From Pseudomonas sp. DY-1 (GTDB taxonomy: Bacteria; Pseudomonadota; Gammaproteobacteria; Pseudomonadales; Pseudomonadaceae), in assembly GCF_003626975.1 (NCBI RefSeq), contig NZ_CP032616.1, forward strand, positions 372,001-436,000: DNA of 64,000 bases, read 5' to 3'. The notes beneath the pieces are model-generated. The model made no database searches and was not told the DNA's origin. It saw nothing but the letters and a program-made list of their open reading frames with translations. The first letter of the stretch is position 1. Each line of letters starts with the position of its first letter. Positions 9,389-17,405 of this stretch are shown piece by piece. The position numbers and the translations under genes are program-made.

Positions 9389-10131
9389 TTACCCCCTACG
9401 GAGATCAGGCCGGGCACCGCCACTTTTCGCTCCACCGTGCGCATGATCAGCATCAGGCTCATGTTCAGGGTGAAGTAGATCAGGGTGGCCAGGGTGAAGG
9501 CTTCGAACAGGTTCGCGGAGAACTCGGCGGTCTGTTTGGTCTGCGCGAGCAGCTCCATCAGGCCGATCAGCGACGCCACCGAGGAGTTCTTGAAGATGTT
9601 GAGGAACTCGCTGGTGAGCGGCGGAATGATGATGCGGAAGGCCTGCGGCAGCAGCACGTAGCGGTAGATCTGCGGCAGGCGGAAGCCCATGGCGCGGGCG
9701 GCGCCGAGCTGGCCTTTGGGCAGTGCCTGGATACCGGTGCGCACCTGCTCGCAGACGCGGGCGGCAGTGAACAGGCCGAGGCAGACCACGACGCTGAGGT
9801 AGGCCGAGGTGGCCGGGTTTAGGTCCTGCTTGAACCAGATTTCCAGCGGCTCGGGCAGCAGGTCCGGCACCAGGAAGTACCAGAGGAACAGCTGCACCAG
9901 CAGCGGCACGTTGCGGAAGGTTTCCACGTAGACGGTGGCGATGCCGGAAACCCAGCGGCTCGGCACGGTGCGCATCACGCCGAGCAACGCGCCCAGCAGC
10001 AAGGCGATGATCCAGCCCGCCAGGGCGATGGCGATGGTCCAGCCCAGGCCGGTGACGAACCAGTCCAGGTAGATTTCGCTGCCGATCCCGGTGGACTTGA
10101 AGAACACGCCCCAGTCCCAGTTGTAATTCAT
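9385..10131 (-). CDS. aatQ: Acidic amino acid ABC transporter permease AatQ (GltJ-like)
   Basis: A 248-residue permease, the second membrane subunit. It starts MNYNWDWGVFFK, the family N-terminus, and carries the EAA loop EQVRTGIQALPKGQLGAARA. The hydrophobic segments predict five helices. It is the first gene of the tight aatQ-aatM-aatP run and lies 209 bp downstream of aatJ, separated by a repeat hairpin region. That hairpin may lower expression of the membrane components relative to the binding protein. Confidence 0.92.
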   Translation of the reverse strand: MNYNWDWGVFFKSTGIGSEIYLDWFVTGLGWTIAIALAGWIIALLLGALLGVMRTVPSRWVSGIATVYVETFRNVPLLVQLFLWYFLVPDLLPEPLEIWFKQDLNPATSAYLSVVVCLGLFTAARVCEQVRTGIQALPKGQLGAARAMGFRLPQIYRYVLLPQAFRIIIPPLTSEFLNIFKNSSVASLIGLMELLAQTKQTAEFSANLFEAFTLATLIYFTLNMSLMLIMRTVERKVAVPGLISVGGK

Positions 10132-10229
10132 CAGGGTTGTCCCCTATCAGGTCGATCTGTCTGCGGTTGAAGGCAGTGGAAGGCGGGGATGGCGTTCAGG
10201 CGCGCGGCGAGTTTTCCGCCGACTCCAGA

Positions 10230-10331
10230 CAGCCCCCTCTCCCCCGGGGAGAGGGTTGGGGTGAGGGCTGCATGACATTGCACGGAGCCCACCATCCCTC
10301 ACCCCCGGCCCCTCTCCCGGAGGGAGAGGGG
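10230..10331. repeat. Inverted repeat, CCCCTCTCCC family
   Basis: Two arms, beginning CCCCTCTCCCCCGGGGAGAG and ending TCTCCCGGAGGGAGAGGGG, lie between aatJ and aatQ. Each arm is itself a small hairpin, and together they form a larger inverted structure with GGTGAGGG/CCCTCACC inside. The sequence differs from the GTAGGAGC REP family. A related hairpin is at about 4505-4530. In the aat transcript it would fold just after the aatJ coding region. Confidence 0.75.
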
Positions 10332-10340
10332 AGCAAGGCG

Positions 10341-11249
10341 TCAGATTTCTTCAGCCGACTTGTCGGAGGGGTTGGCGACCAGCTTCTTCAGCTCTTCGCT
10401 CATGGGGAAGTTCAGGTTCAGGCCCTTCGGCGGGATGGGCTGGGTGAACCACTTGTCGTAGATGCCGTTGATCTCGCCGGAGGCGAAGGTATCGGCGATG
10501 GCCTTGTCGACCACTTTCTTGAAGGCTTCGTCGTCCTTGCGAACCATGCAGCCGTAGATTTCGAAGGACTGCGGCTTGCCGGTCACGACCCAGTCATCGG
10601 GCTTCTTGGCCTTGGCCATTTCGCCGTAGAGCAGGGCGTCGTCCATCATGAAGGCCACTGCGCGGCCGGATTCGAGCATCAGGAAGGACTCGCCGTGGTC
10701 CTTGGCAGAGATGATGTTCATGCCCATCTGCTTTTCGGCGTTCATGGACTTGAGCAGACGCTCGGACGTGGTGCCGGCGGTGGTCACGACGTTCTTGCCT
10801 TTAAGGTCTTCGAACTCGTTGATGCTGGCGCTCTTCTTGGACAGCAGGCGGGTGCCCACTTCGAAGATGCCCACGGAGAAACCGACTTGCTTCTGGCGCT
10901 CCAGGTTGTTGGTGGTGGAGCCGCACTCGATATCGACGGTGCCGTTCTGCACCAGCGGGATACGGGTCTGGGAGGTCACCAGGTTGTAGCGGACCTTCAG
11001 CTCCGGCATGCCCAGTTCCTGCTTGATGGCCTCGACCACTTTCAGTTGGAGGTCATGGGAGTAGCCAATGGGCTTGCCCGGCTCGGTGCCGAGGTAGGAG
11101 AAGGGGATGGAAGCGTCACGGTGACCGAGGGTGATGGTGCCGGTCTCCTTGATCTTCTTCAGGGTACCGGTCAGCTCGGCGGCGAAGGCCGGAGCACTGA
11201 TCAGGGTTGCTGCGATAGCGGTGGCCAGAACCTTTGGGAGCATACGCAT
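10341..11249 (-). CDS. aatJ: Periplasmic glutamate/aspartate-binding protein AatJ
   Basis: A 302-residue extracytoplasmic solute-binding protein family 3 member. The N-terminus is a Sec signal peptide with basic start, hydrophobic core and AFAAEL cleavage region at about residues 22-25. The mature protein begins with the GTLKKIKETGTITLGHRD motif typical of the GltI/AatJ group. It delivers acidic amino acids to AatQMP. A second ATG (11243) is two codons downstream. Upstream lie a sigma-54 promoter and an AauR-type palindrome, so expression should depend on AauSR. Confidence 0.93.
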   Translation of the reverse strand: MRMLPKVLATAIAATLISAPAFAAELTGTLKKIKETGTITLGHRDASIPFSYLGTEPGKPIGYSHDLQLKVVEAIKQELGMPELKVRYNLVTSQTRIPLVQNGTVDIECGSTTNNLERQKQVGFSVGIFEVGTRLLSKKSASINEFEDLKGKNVVTTAGTTSERLLKSMNAEKQMGMNIISAKDHGESFLMLESGRAVAFMMDDALLYGEMAKAKKPDDWVVTGKPQSFEIYGCMVRKDDEAFKKVVDKAIADTFASGEINGIYDKWFTQPIPPKGLNLNFPMSEELKKLVANPSDKSAEEI

Positions 11250-11320
11250 GAACGACAGTCCTCGATTTAGTTTGTTCTTATCGGCGCGGTAGGAATTCGC
11301 GTCCGTCGGGGATCTGTATT

Positions 11321-11336
11321 GGCAGAATGCGTGCCA
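11321..11336 (-). promoter_or_regulatory. Sigma-54 (-24/-12) promoter of aatJ
   Basis: On the minus strand the sequence reads TGGCACGCATTCTGCC. The invariant GG and GC dinucleotides are exactly ten bases apart and TGGCACG is the full -24 consensus. It lies about 72-87 bases upstream of the aatJ start. This matches regulation of the operon by the NtrC-type activator AauR encoded in the same cluster. Confidence 0.9.
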
Positions 11337-11453
11337 GCTGTATGGTCCTTCGAATTTATAGTTAAGTATTTGAAATAAAAGGATTTTAAGTTAATAGGTG
11401 GCTAACGGGATTTTCGCTTTGTCCGGGCTTCCGAATATACGCTCCGAATGTCG

Positions 11454-11467
11454 TTCGGATATCCGAA
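11454..11467. promoter_or_regulatory. AauR upstream activating site (palindrome)
   Basis: TTCGGATATCCGAA is a perfect 14-bp palindrome. It fits the TTCGG-N4-CCGAA pattern that I recall for AauR in P. putida. It lies about 125 bp upstream of the sigma-54 promoter, a normal enhancer distance. Two extra CCGAAT half sites are at 11431-11436 and 11444-11449, suggesting a cluster of binding sites. Confidence 0.82.
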
Positions 11468-11722
11468 CGAGTGACTTTGCGGTCACCTCTGGAGGGGGCT
11501 GTGCCGGGGCAAAGCAGCCCCCTCTGCCTCTAGGGGGAATCGGCATGCTTTCGGAAGCCCTGCCTCCGTTACCGAGCAACGCCTGAGCGCGAAGCGCCCA
11601 GGCTGGGGGGCAGGGCAGGGCAGGGCAGGGCAGGACGGGGATGGGGTGAGGGGCGGTCCAGGGCAGCCCTTCGGCTTGCATCGCGATTGAAATCGCCAAG
11701 GGCTGCGCAGCCGCCTCTCAGG
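11468..11722. other. Gene-free spacer with hairpins and CAGGG repeats
   Basis: No convincing gene is seen between the AauR site and the dehydrogenase stop. The stretch holds a 10-bp-stem hairpin at 11492-11524 (GAGGGGGCTG/CAGCCCCCTC). It also has five tandem CAGGG-type pentamers at 11611-11635 and a nested hairpin at 11663-11706 (GCAGCCCTT/AAGGGCTGC). The last may terminate the dehydrogenase/monooxygenase transcript. Confidence 0.6.
11611..11635. repeat. Tandem pentanucleotide repeat (CAGGG)
   Basis: Four exact CAGGG units and a fifth reading CAGGA follow each other without spacers in non-coding DNA. Length changes by slippage would be possible here. Confidence 0.8.
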
Positions 11723-12607
11723 TCACTCCACTGCCTTGGATACCTCACTCGCCCTTGGCTTCGGCGCGAACTTCGCGGCCAGGCGCATGGAGGTGGTGAC
11801 CAGGCGTTGGTAGAGGGTCGGCAGCAATCGCTGCATACCGTCCAGGGCCCAGGCATCGGCACCGATGAGGATGCGTCGGCTGTCGCGCAGTACGCCACGC
11901 AGGATCACTTCCGCTGCCTTGTCCGGGCTGGTGCGTAGCAACTGGTCGTTGAACTGCTGGCGAGCGCGGCTGGATTCCTGGCCGGTGACCTTGGCCAGGC
12001 TGTCATTCATGCGCGCGGTCTTGGCAATGTTGGTGCGGATGCCGCCGGGGTGCACACAGCTGGCCGATACCCCGCAGCCTTCCATGTCCAGTTCCTGGCG
12101 TAGCGATTCGGTGAAGCCGCGCACGGCGAACTTGGTGGCGTTATAGGCGCTCATGCCCGGCTGGGCGAACAGGCCGAACACGCTGGAAACGTTGACCACA
12201 TGGCCTTCGCCACCGGCCTTGATGTGCGGCAGGAAGGCCTTGGTGCCGTACACCACGCCCCAGAAGTTGATGTTCATGATCCACTCGTATTCCGAGTAAT
12301 CGCTGCCGTCCACGGTGCCGGCGTGGGCGACACCGGCGTTGTTGAAGATCAGGTTGACGCGACCATGGTCCAGCACCACCTGTTCGGCCCAGGCGTGCAC
12401 GGCATCGCGGTTGGCGACATCAACGCGTGTCTCGGTGACCTGCACGCCCAGCTTGCGCGCCATGGCGGCGGTGTCCGCCAGGCCTTCGGCGTTCACGTCG
12501 GCGAGCGCCAGGTGGCAGCCCTGACGGGCGAGGGCGCAGGCGAGGGCGCGGCCGATGCCGGAACCGGCACCGGTGACAGCGGCGACTTTGTTCTCGAAGG
12601 ATTTCAT
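11723..12607 (-). CDS. SDR-family oxidoreductase, partner of the flavin monooxygenase
   Basis: A 294-residue short-chain dehydrogenase. The NAD(P) motif TGAGSGIG starts at residue 12, NNAG follows, and the catalytic YNATK has Tyr near residue 154. Its ATG overlaps the stop of the monooxygenase gene upstream, so the two are co-translated. A common pairing is a dehydrogenase that oxidises an alcohol to the ketone which a Baeyer-Villiger enzyme then turns into an ester. That role is inferred. The C-terminal 50 residues go beyond the core fold and are basic. Confidence 0.87.
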   Translation of the reverse strand: MKSFENKVAAVTGAGSGIGRALACALARQGCHLALADVNAEGLADTAAMARKLGVQVTETRVDVANRDAVHAWAEQVVLDHGRVNLIFNNAGVAHAGTVDGSDYSEYEWIMNINFWGVVYGTKAFLPHIKAGGEGHVVNVSSVFGLFAQPGMSAYNATKFAVRGFTESLRQELDMEGCGVSASCVHPGGIRTNIAKTARMNDSLAKVTGQESSRARQQFNDQLLRTSPDKAAEVILRGVLRDSRRILIGADAWALDGMQRLLPTLYQRLVTTSMRLAAKFAPKPRASEVSKAVE

Positions 12608-14148
12608 GCTGGTACCTCTTGATTAGCCATCAGCAGCGGGCCCTGGGCGGCATGCACCGGCGCGCTGCGGCTGAAATGGTAGGCCGCGGGGTCGAAGTTG
12701 CGGGTCAGCAGGCGGTAGCGCCAGGTGAAGCCGGGCCAGACGGTGCAGTTGCGACCGGTGACCGGGTGCAGGTACCAGCTCTTGCAGCCGCCGGCATTCC
12801 ATACGGTGTTGCCCAGGCTGCCCTGGAGCTTGCCGTTGAACCTGTCCTGCACGTCGCGTTTGACTTCCAGGCTGCGCAGGCGGCGTTCGTCGAGCAGCTT
12901 GAGGGCGCCGAGCACGTAATGGATCTGCGATTCGATCATGTAGACCATCGAGTTGTGGCCCAGGCCCGTGTTCGGTCCCATGAGGAAGAACAAGTTCGGG
13001 AAGCCGGCGGTGAGAGTGCCCTTGTAGGCCTCGGGACCCTGCGACCAGGTGTCCAGCAGGTCGACACCGTTGCGGCCGAAGACCACGCCGCGGGGCAGGG
13101 GATCGCTGGGGGTGAAGCCGGTGCCGAAGATGATGGCGTCGATCTCGCGTTCCGTGCCGTCGGCGGTGACGATGCTGTTCGCGCGGATTTCGCGGATGCC
13201 GTCGGTGATCACGTCGACGTTGGGCTGGGTCAGGGCCGGGTAGTAGTCGTTGGAGATCAGCACCCGCTTGCAACCCATGGTGTAGTCCGGAGTGACCTTG
13301 GCGCGCAGCACCGGGTTCTTGATCTTGCGCTTGATGTGGCCCTTGGCGACCAGTTCGGCGAGCTTCATCACCTTCGGCGTCAGGGCGAAGCCCACCACGC
13401 GGCTTTCGAGGATGGCATAGATGCCGCCGCGCCAGAGTTTCTGCAGTAAGGGGAAGCGCTTGAAGCGGGAGCGCTCACCTTCGCTGATGGCGCGATCGGG
13501 CTTGGGCATGATCCAGGGCGCGGTGCGTTGGTAAAGGTCGAGCTGGGCGACCTGCTTCTGGATCTGCGGCACGAACTGGATGCTGGAGGCGCCGGTGCCG
13601 ACTACCGCCACACGCTTGCCGGCAAGATCGAAGTCATGGTTCCACTGCTGGGAGTGGAAGCTCGTGCCCTTGAACTTCTCCAGACCTTTCAGTGCCGGGA
13701 TCGCTGGGGTGGACAGGGCGCCCATGCCGGACACCACGAACTGCGCGCTGTAGTGATTGCCGGCGGCGTCCTCGATCTGCCACAGCTCGTCCACGTCGTT
13801 CCAGGCCAGACGGGTGATCTCGGTGCCGAGCAGGGTCTTGTCCTGCAGCCGGTACTTTTCCCAGCAGCCTTCCAGGTAGGACTTGATCTCTTCCTGCTTG
13901 GCGAACATCCGCGTCCAGTCCGGGTTCGGCTCGAAGGAGAAGGAGTACAGGTGCGATTGCACGTCGCAGCCGCAGCCCGGGTAGTTGTTCACTCGCCAGG
14001 TGCCGCCGATGCCGGGCTCTTTTTCGAATACGAGGAAATCGTTCTCGCCTTTCTGCTTCAGGCGGATCGCCATGCCCAGGCCGGAAAATCCGGAACCTAT
14101 GATGGCGATCTTGCAATGGCGGGCAGAGGGTCGGGGTGACGCAGTCAT
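12604..14148 (-). CDS. Baeyer-Villiger-type flavin monooxygenase
   Basis: A 514-residue FAD- and NADPH-dependent monooxygenase. The first Rossmann motif GSGFSGLG is near residues 18-25. The Baeyer-Villiger fingerprint FKGTSFHSQQWNHD is near 158-171 and the second dinucleotide motif VGTGASSIQ follows it. These enzymes insert an oxygen next to a ketone, giving esters or lactones. Substrate is unknown; steroid, cyclic or long-chain ketones are options. It is divergent from a TetR regulator with tandem operators between them, so the operon is probably repressed until an inducer is present. Confidence 0.9.
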   Translation of the reverse strand: MTASPRPSARHCKIAIIGSGFSGLGMAIRLKQKGENDFLVFEKEPGIGGTWRVNNYPGCGCDVQSHLYSFSFEPNPDWTRMFAKQEEIKSYLEGCWEKYRLQDKTLLGTEITRLAWNDVDELWQIEDAAGNHYSAQFVVSGMGALSTPAIPALKGLEKFKGTSFHSQQWNHDFDLAGKRVAVVGTGASSIQFVPQIQKQVAQLDLYQRTAPWIMPKPDRAISEGERSRFKRFPLLQKLWRGGIYAILESRVVGFALTPKVMKLAELVAKGHIKRKIKNPVLRAKVTPDYTMGCKRVLISNDYYPALTQPNVDVITDGIREIRANSIVTADGTEREIDAIIFGTGFTPSDPLPRGVVFGRNGVDLLDTWSQGPEAYKGTLTAGFPNLFFLMGPNTGLGHNSMVYMIESQIHYVLGALKLLDERRLRSLEVKRDVQDRFNGKLQGSLGNTVWNAGGCKSWYLHPVTGRNCTVWPGFTWRYRLLTRNFDPAAYHFSRSAPVHAAQGPLLMANQEVPA

Positions 14149-14179
14149 TGGCTGGGCTCCTGTTCTTATTAATTGCGGC

Positions 14180-14215
14180 GTATACAGCTGTATACCAAGG
14201 TAGACATCTGTATAC
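14180..14215. promoter_or_regulatory. Tandem TetR-type operators
   Basis: GTATACAGCTGTATAC (14180-14195) is a perfect 16-bp palindrome. A near copy, GTAGACATCTGTATAC, follows at 14200-14215. The start-to-start distance is 20 bases, about two helical turns, so two repressor dimers could bind the same face. The sites lie in the 115-bp region between the monooxygenase start (14148) and the TetR start (14264). Confidence 0.8.
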
Positions 14216-14263
14216 TCGCCGGCAATCCAACGCCGTCACAACCAACCTTAGGTAGGGCCCGAG

Positions 14264-14971
14264 ATGAATTCCGCCAGCGGTGACGAGCCCCAGTCGCCAG
14301 AACGAACGCCCGATGCCCCCGGTAAGCGCCTGCTCATGGAAGCGGCGTTGCGCCTGGGTTCCCAGAGTCGCAGCCTGGGCAACCTGGGGCTTCGCGAGCT
14401 GGCGCGGGAGGCCGGGCTGAACCCCAATACCTTCTACCGCCACTTCAAGGATGTGGAGGACCTGGGGCTGGCCATCATCCGCAACATCGCTACCCAGCTG
14501 CGCCAGCCGCTGCGTGATCTGCGACGCGAGGCGGCGGCCCGCGCCGTGAAGGGTGATGGCGGACTGCTGCCGAAATTGATGGGTATCGACCTGGGCCGCG
14601 GACGGCGCGTCTGTCATGAGACGGTGCACTTGTTCTTCGATTTCGTCGACGAGAATGCCGAGGCGTTCGTCATCGGCGTGCGCGAGCTGCATGGCGCTTC
14701 CCCGGTTCTGCGGGAGGCTTTGCGCGAAGTGATGGAAGACTTCGCCGCCGACATGGCCGAAGACGTCCGCGAGTACAAACTGCTGCCGACTATGGTGGCC
14801 GAGCCGGTGGTGCGACGAGTGTCGCGGCTGGTCAGCCGCAACCTGTTCCAGATGTCGCTGGACTACATCAGTGAACCGGAGCGTCGCGAGGCGATTCGTG
14901 AGGAGGCAGTGGAACAAGTGCTGTTCCTCTTCACTGGTGCCAGTGTGTTGCAGGCGGTAGGCGCGTTGTAG
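14264..14971 (+). CDS. TetR-family transcriptional regulator
   Basis: A 235-residue regulator. The N-terminal helix-turn-helix includes LAREAGLNPNTFYRHF at about residues 46-61, the classic TetR recognition pattern. The C-terminal domain is all-helical and variable and would bind the effector. It begins ATGAATTCC at 14264. It is divergent from the Baeyer-Villiger monooxygenase operon and separated from it by two palindromic operators, so it most likely represses both transcripts. Confidence 0.9.
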   Translation: MNSASGDEPQSPERTPDAPGKRLLMEAALRLGSQSRSLGNLGLRELAREAGLNPNTFYRHFKDVEDLGLAIIRNIATQLRQPLRDLRREAAARAVKGDGGLLPKLMGIDLGRGRRVCHETVHLFFDFVDENAEAFVIGVRELHGASPVLREALREVMEDFAADMAEDVREYKLLPTMVAEPVVRRVSRLVSRNLFQMSLDYISEPERREAIREEAVEQVLFLFTGASVLQAVGAL

Positions 14972-15267
14972 GTGTTTTTCTGGGGTGGCGAGCTCATTCG
15001 CGAATGAATGCACCTTTAGGTTGCTTGCTGCCCTGTCCGGGTGGAAAGCCTGGGTCCCGATGAGGGGGTTAGGCTTTCTATTTGCTGGCGCACATCCCTG
15101 CCCACGGCCTTCAGACGTCTGTCGGAAGCTCCTCTCCAGCGTCTACCTCTCTCCCTGCACGAAGAAGCTCTTTTTCCAGTGTTCATTCTGAACTGGCCTG
15201 ATAGCGGTAATACGACGGCTCGCGGCAGTCTCCTGCGTTCTGTATTTACGCAGGGAAGTATCTCCGC
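14972..15267. other. Spacer of atypical composition upstream of the type VI effector genes
   Basis: No gene is recognised in this stretch. It is less GC-rich in third codon positions than its neighbours, and its short open frames look unlike proteins. A weak REP-like arm (ATTCGCGAATGAAT) is near 14996-15009. The region may be the scar of a deletion or insertion beside the effector operon. Confidence 0.4.
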
Positions 15268-15558
15268 ATGCTTGACGGACTCCACCCCATCTTCGACCCA
15301 CGCTGCCACAAGCCCCGCGTTTGCACCTTTGATGCACTGCTTCACGTGCTCGCCTTCCGGGGCAAGACGGCCAGCTTCAGATTCCTCCCACTACCCGCAC
15401 CGAAGTTCTTAGTTCGCCCGCGCGTGCCACCGGCCCAGTCATTGCGGCCCCGGCACGGGGTGATCAGTAGCTTCAATGACGAAGTGCACACCGTACATCG
15501 CCGCTGGTACGCCGAGCTGCTCACCAAGCGCCTGGGCCAGAAAGGAGATGCCCCATGA
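15268..15558 (+). pseudogene. Remnant frame coupled to the phospholipase effector gene
   Basis: An open frame of 96 codons whose TGA overlaps the ATG of the phospholipase gene (ATGA), a sign of a former upstream operon partner. Only the last 30 or so residues (around VHTVHRRWYAELLTKRLG) look protein-like; the earlier part is rich in Pro and Arg. In related loci a vgrG gene lies directly upstream of the effector, so this could be the tail of a lost partner. I cannot match it to a family. Confidence 0.3.
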
Positions 15559-17405
15559 GACCCGCCAACGCCAGGCACCCCGAAATCGTCGTGCCCATCG
15601 CCCTCCAGCGCACCCACGAAGCGGTCTGCAGCGCGCCCTGGTTCGTCTGCGATACCGAGTACCGGCCCTGGCCGGCCAGCTACAAGCCCCTGATCAATGG
15701 CGAGGAGGCCTTTCGTGCGGTGCACCAGGCCATCGCCAATGCCGAGCGCTCGGTCGACATCATCTGCTGGGGCTTCCAGCCCTCGATGCACTTCATCCGC
15801 GACGGCAGCGACGACCGCTGCATCGGCGTACTGCTGGAAGAGAAGGCCCGGCAAGGCGTGCAGGTGCGCATCCTGGGGTGGGAGATGCCGCTCAATGCAG
15901 CCGGGGTGGTGGGTGAAGCCAACTTGCCCGGTAAGGGCGGCCTCGCCGACCGGGCAGGGCAGACCTCCAGCGATGAGCAGTACGCCTACGACCGCCAGTG
16001 GTTCAAGCAATACGCGGTCGCCGATAACAAGGCCGCCGGGTTGGCGGATGCCCATATCCCGCTGTTCGTCAGCCGTGACTTCAGCTGGTCCGAACGCGCG
16101 GAAATCGCCTATCAGCTCAAGCTCAAGCGCCTTGACCCGGAGCTGGCCAAACGCTCCGCCCTGACCATGCGCCACACGGTGACCCACCACCAGAAGTCCG
16201 TGCTGGTCGACTTCGAATTGCCGGAGCGGGCCATCGGTTTCGTCATGGGCCACAACATGCTCGACGAGTACTGGGACACCGACCACCACTCGGCCCTCTG
16301 GCGGCCGGATCCCAAACGGCCCGACGCGAAGACCCACGCCCCCAATCGCGGCCCTCGCGGCGCCTTGCCGCGCCAGGACATTTCCTGCCAGATCACCGGC
16401 CGGATCCTCAGGGACCTGCACCACAACTTCGCCACCGCCTGGGCCAAGGAAACCGGTGAGGACCTGCTGCATGCGCGCAATGCCAATGAACTGGCCAAGC
16501 AGTTACAACCGCGCCCGGAGCACGGCAACACGCTGATGGCCCAGCTCCTGCGCACCCAGGCGCAAGAAACGGAGGCCGTGCGCGACATCCAGGCCGGCTA
16601 CCTGAAGGCCATCAACAACGCCACCCAGTTCATCTACATCGAGAACCAGTACTTCCGCTGGCCGCCACTGGCCGAGGCGATCAAACAGGCGGCCCAGGAC
16701 CAGACCCGCGCCGGGCGGGACCCGGGCAAACACGGCGCCCTGCACCTGTTCGTGATCACCAATGTCACGAAGGAGGGCCTCGGCGCCGGCACCGTCAACA
16801 CCCAGCGCATGCTGGAAAGCCTGGGCCGGGCCGACACCATTCCAGCGGTCACCAAGCTGTTGCGCATCGAGAAGGTCAAACGGGACATGCCGCCCCAACC
16901 CAAGCCCAATGGCGCCAATGACCGACACGGGCACCGAGAACTAGCCCAATGGCAAGCCGAGCTCGACCGGCAGGTCAAGGACATCAAGAAAGGTGCCGTA
17001 GTCCCTGAAGAGCGCCCCGGCCTGAAAGTGCACGTCTGCTCCCTGGTCGCACCCGACTCGCCGGCCGGCCAACCCTGGGTGCCGGTATACATCCACTCCA
17101 AGCTGATGATCGTCAACGACGTACTCACCACCCACGGCTCGGCCAACATCAATACCCGCAGCATGCAGGTGGACAGCGAACTGAACATCCTCCACGAGTG
17201 GCACAGCGTGACCCAGGCCATGCGCCGGCGGCTGTGGGATCTGCATACGGATGGAAAGGGGGTGCAGGATGATCCGGGAGATGCCTTCGACGCTTGGCAG
17301 GAGCTCATCAACGAGAACAAGGAACGTCAATCGAGCAAATCGACACCCGATACCCCTCTGGTGGAGTTCCTGTATGACAAGGCCATCCTGAGGAACCTCG
17401 ACTGA
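15555..17405 (+). CDS. tle5a: Type VI secretion phospholipase D effector (PldA/Tle5a type)
   Basis: A 616-residue phospholipase D superfamily protein. The first HKD motif is HQKSVLVD (His212, Lys214, Asp219). The second is HSKLMIVND (His514, Lys516), followed by GSANINTRSM, a PLD signature; Asn521 occupies the usual Asp position and Asp522 follows. There is no signal peptide. Such enzymes are delivered by the type VI secretion system into other cells, where they cleave membrane phospholipids. The next gene overlaps by one base and encodes a lipoprotein of immunity type, which supports the effector assignment. No vgrG, hcp or other secretion gene is in the window. Confidence 0.85.
   Translation: MRPANARHPEIVVPIALQRTHEAVCSAPWFVCDTEYRPWPASYKPLINGEEAFRAVHQAIANAERSVDIICWGFQPSMHFIRDGSDDRCIGVLLEEKARQGVQVRILGWEMPLNAAGVVGEANLPGKGGLADRAGQTSSDEQYAYDRQWFKQYAVADNKAAGLADAHIPLFVSRDFSWSERAEIAYQLKLKRLDPELAKRSALTMRHTVTHHQKSVLVDFELPERAIGFVMGHNMLDEYWDTDHHSALWRPDPKRPDAKTHAPNRGPRGALPRQDISCQITGRILRDLHHNFATAWAKETGEDLLHARNANELAKQLQPRPEHGNTLMAQLLRTQAQETEAVRDIQAGYLKAINNATQFIYIENQYFRWPPLAEAIKQAAQDQTRAGRDPGKHGALHLFVITNVTKEGLGAGTVNTQRMLESLGRADTIPAVTKLLRIEKVKRDMPPQPKPNGANDRHGHRELAQWQAELDRQVKDIKKGAVVPEERPGLKVHVCSLVAPDSPAGQPWVPVYIHSKLMIVNDVLTTHGSANINTRSMQVDSELNILHEWHSVTQAMRRRLWDLHTDGKGVQDDPGDAFDAWQELINENKERQSSKSTPDTPLVEFLYDKAILRNLD

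Noticed and set aside
11611..11635. CRISPR-like repeat
   Set aside because: Units are five bases with no spacers, so it is a simple tandem repeat.
11391..11699. Minus-strand open frame in the aatJ upstream region
   Set aside because: It covers the AauR palindrome and the CAGGG repeat, and gives Pro/Cys/Leu low-complexity sequence.
15342..16472. Minus-strand open frame across the phospholipase gene
   Set aside because: It overlaps an effector with clear catalytic motifs. Its composition is typical of an antisense shadow in GC-rich DNA.
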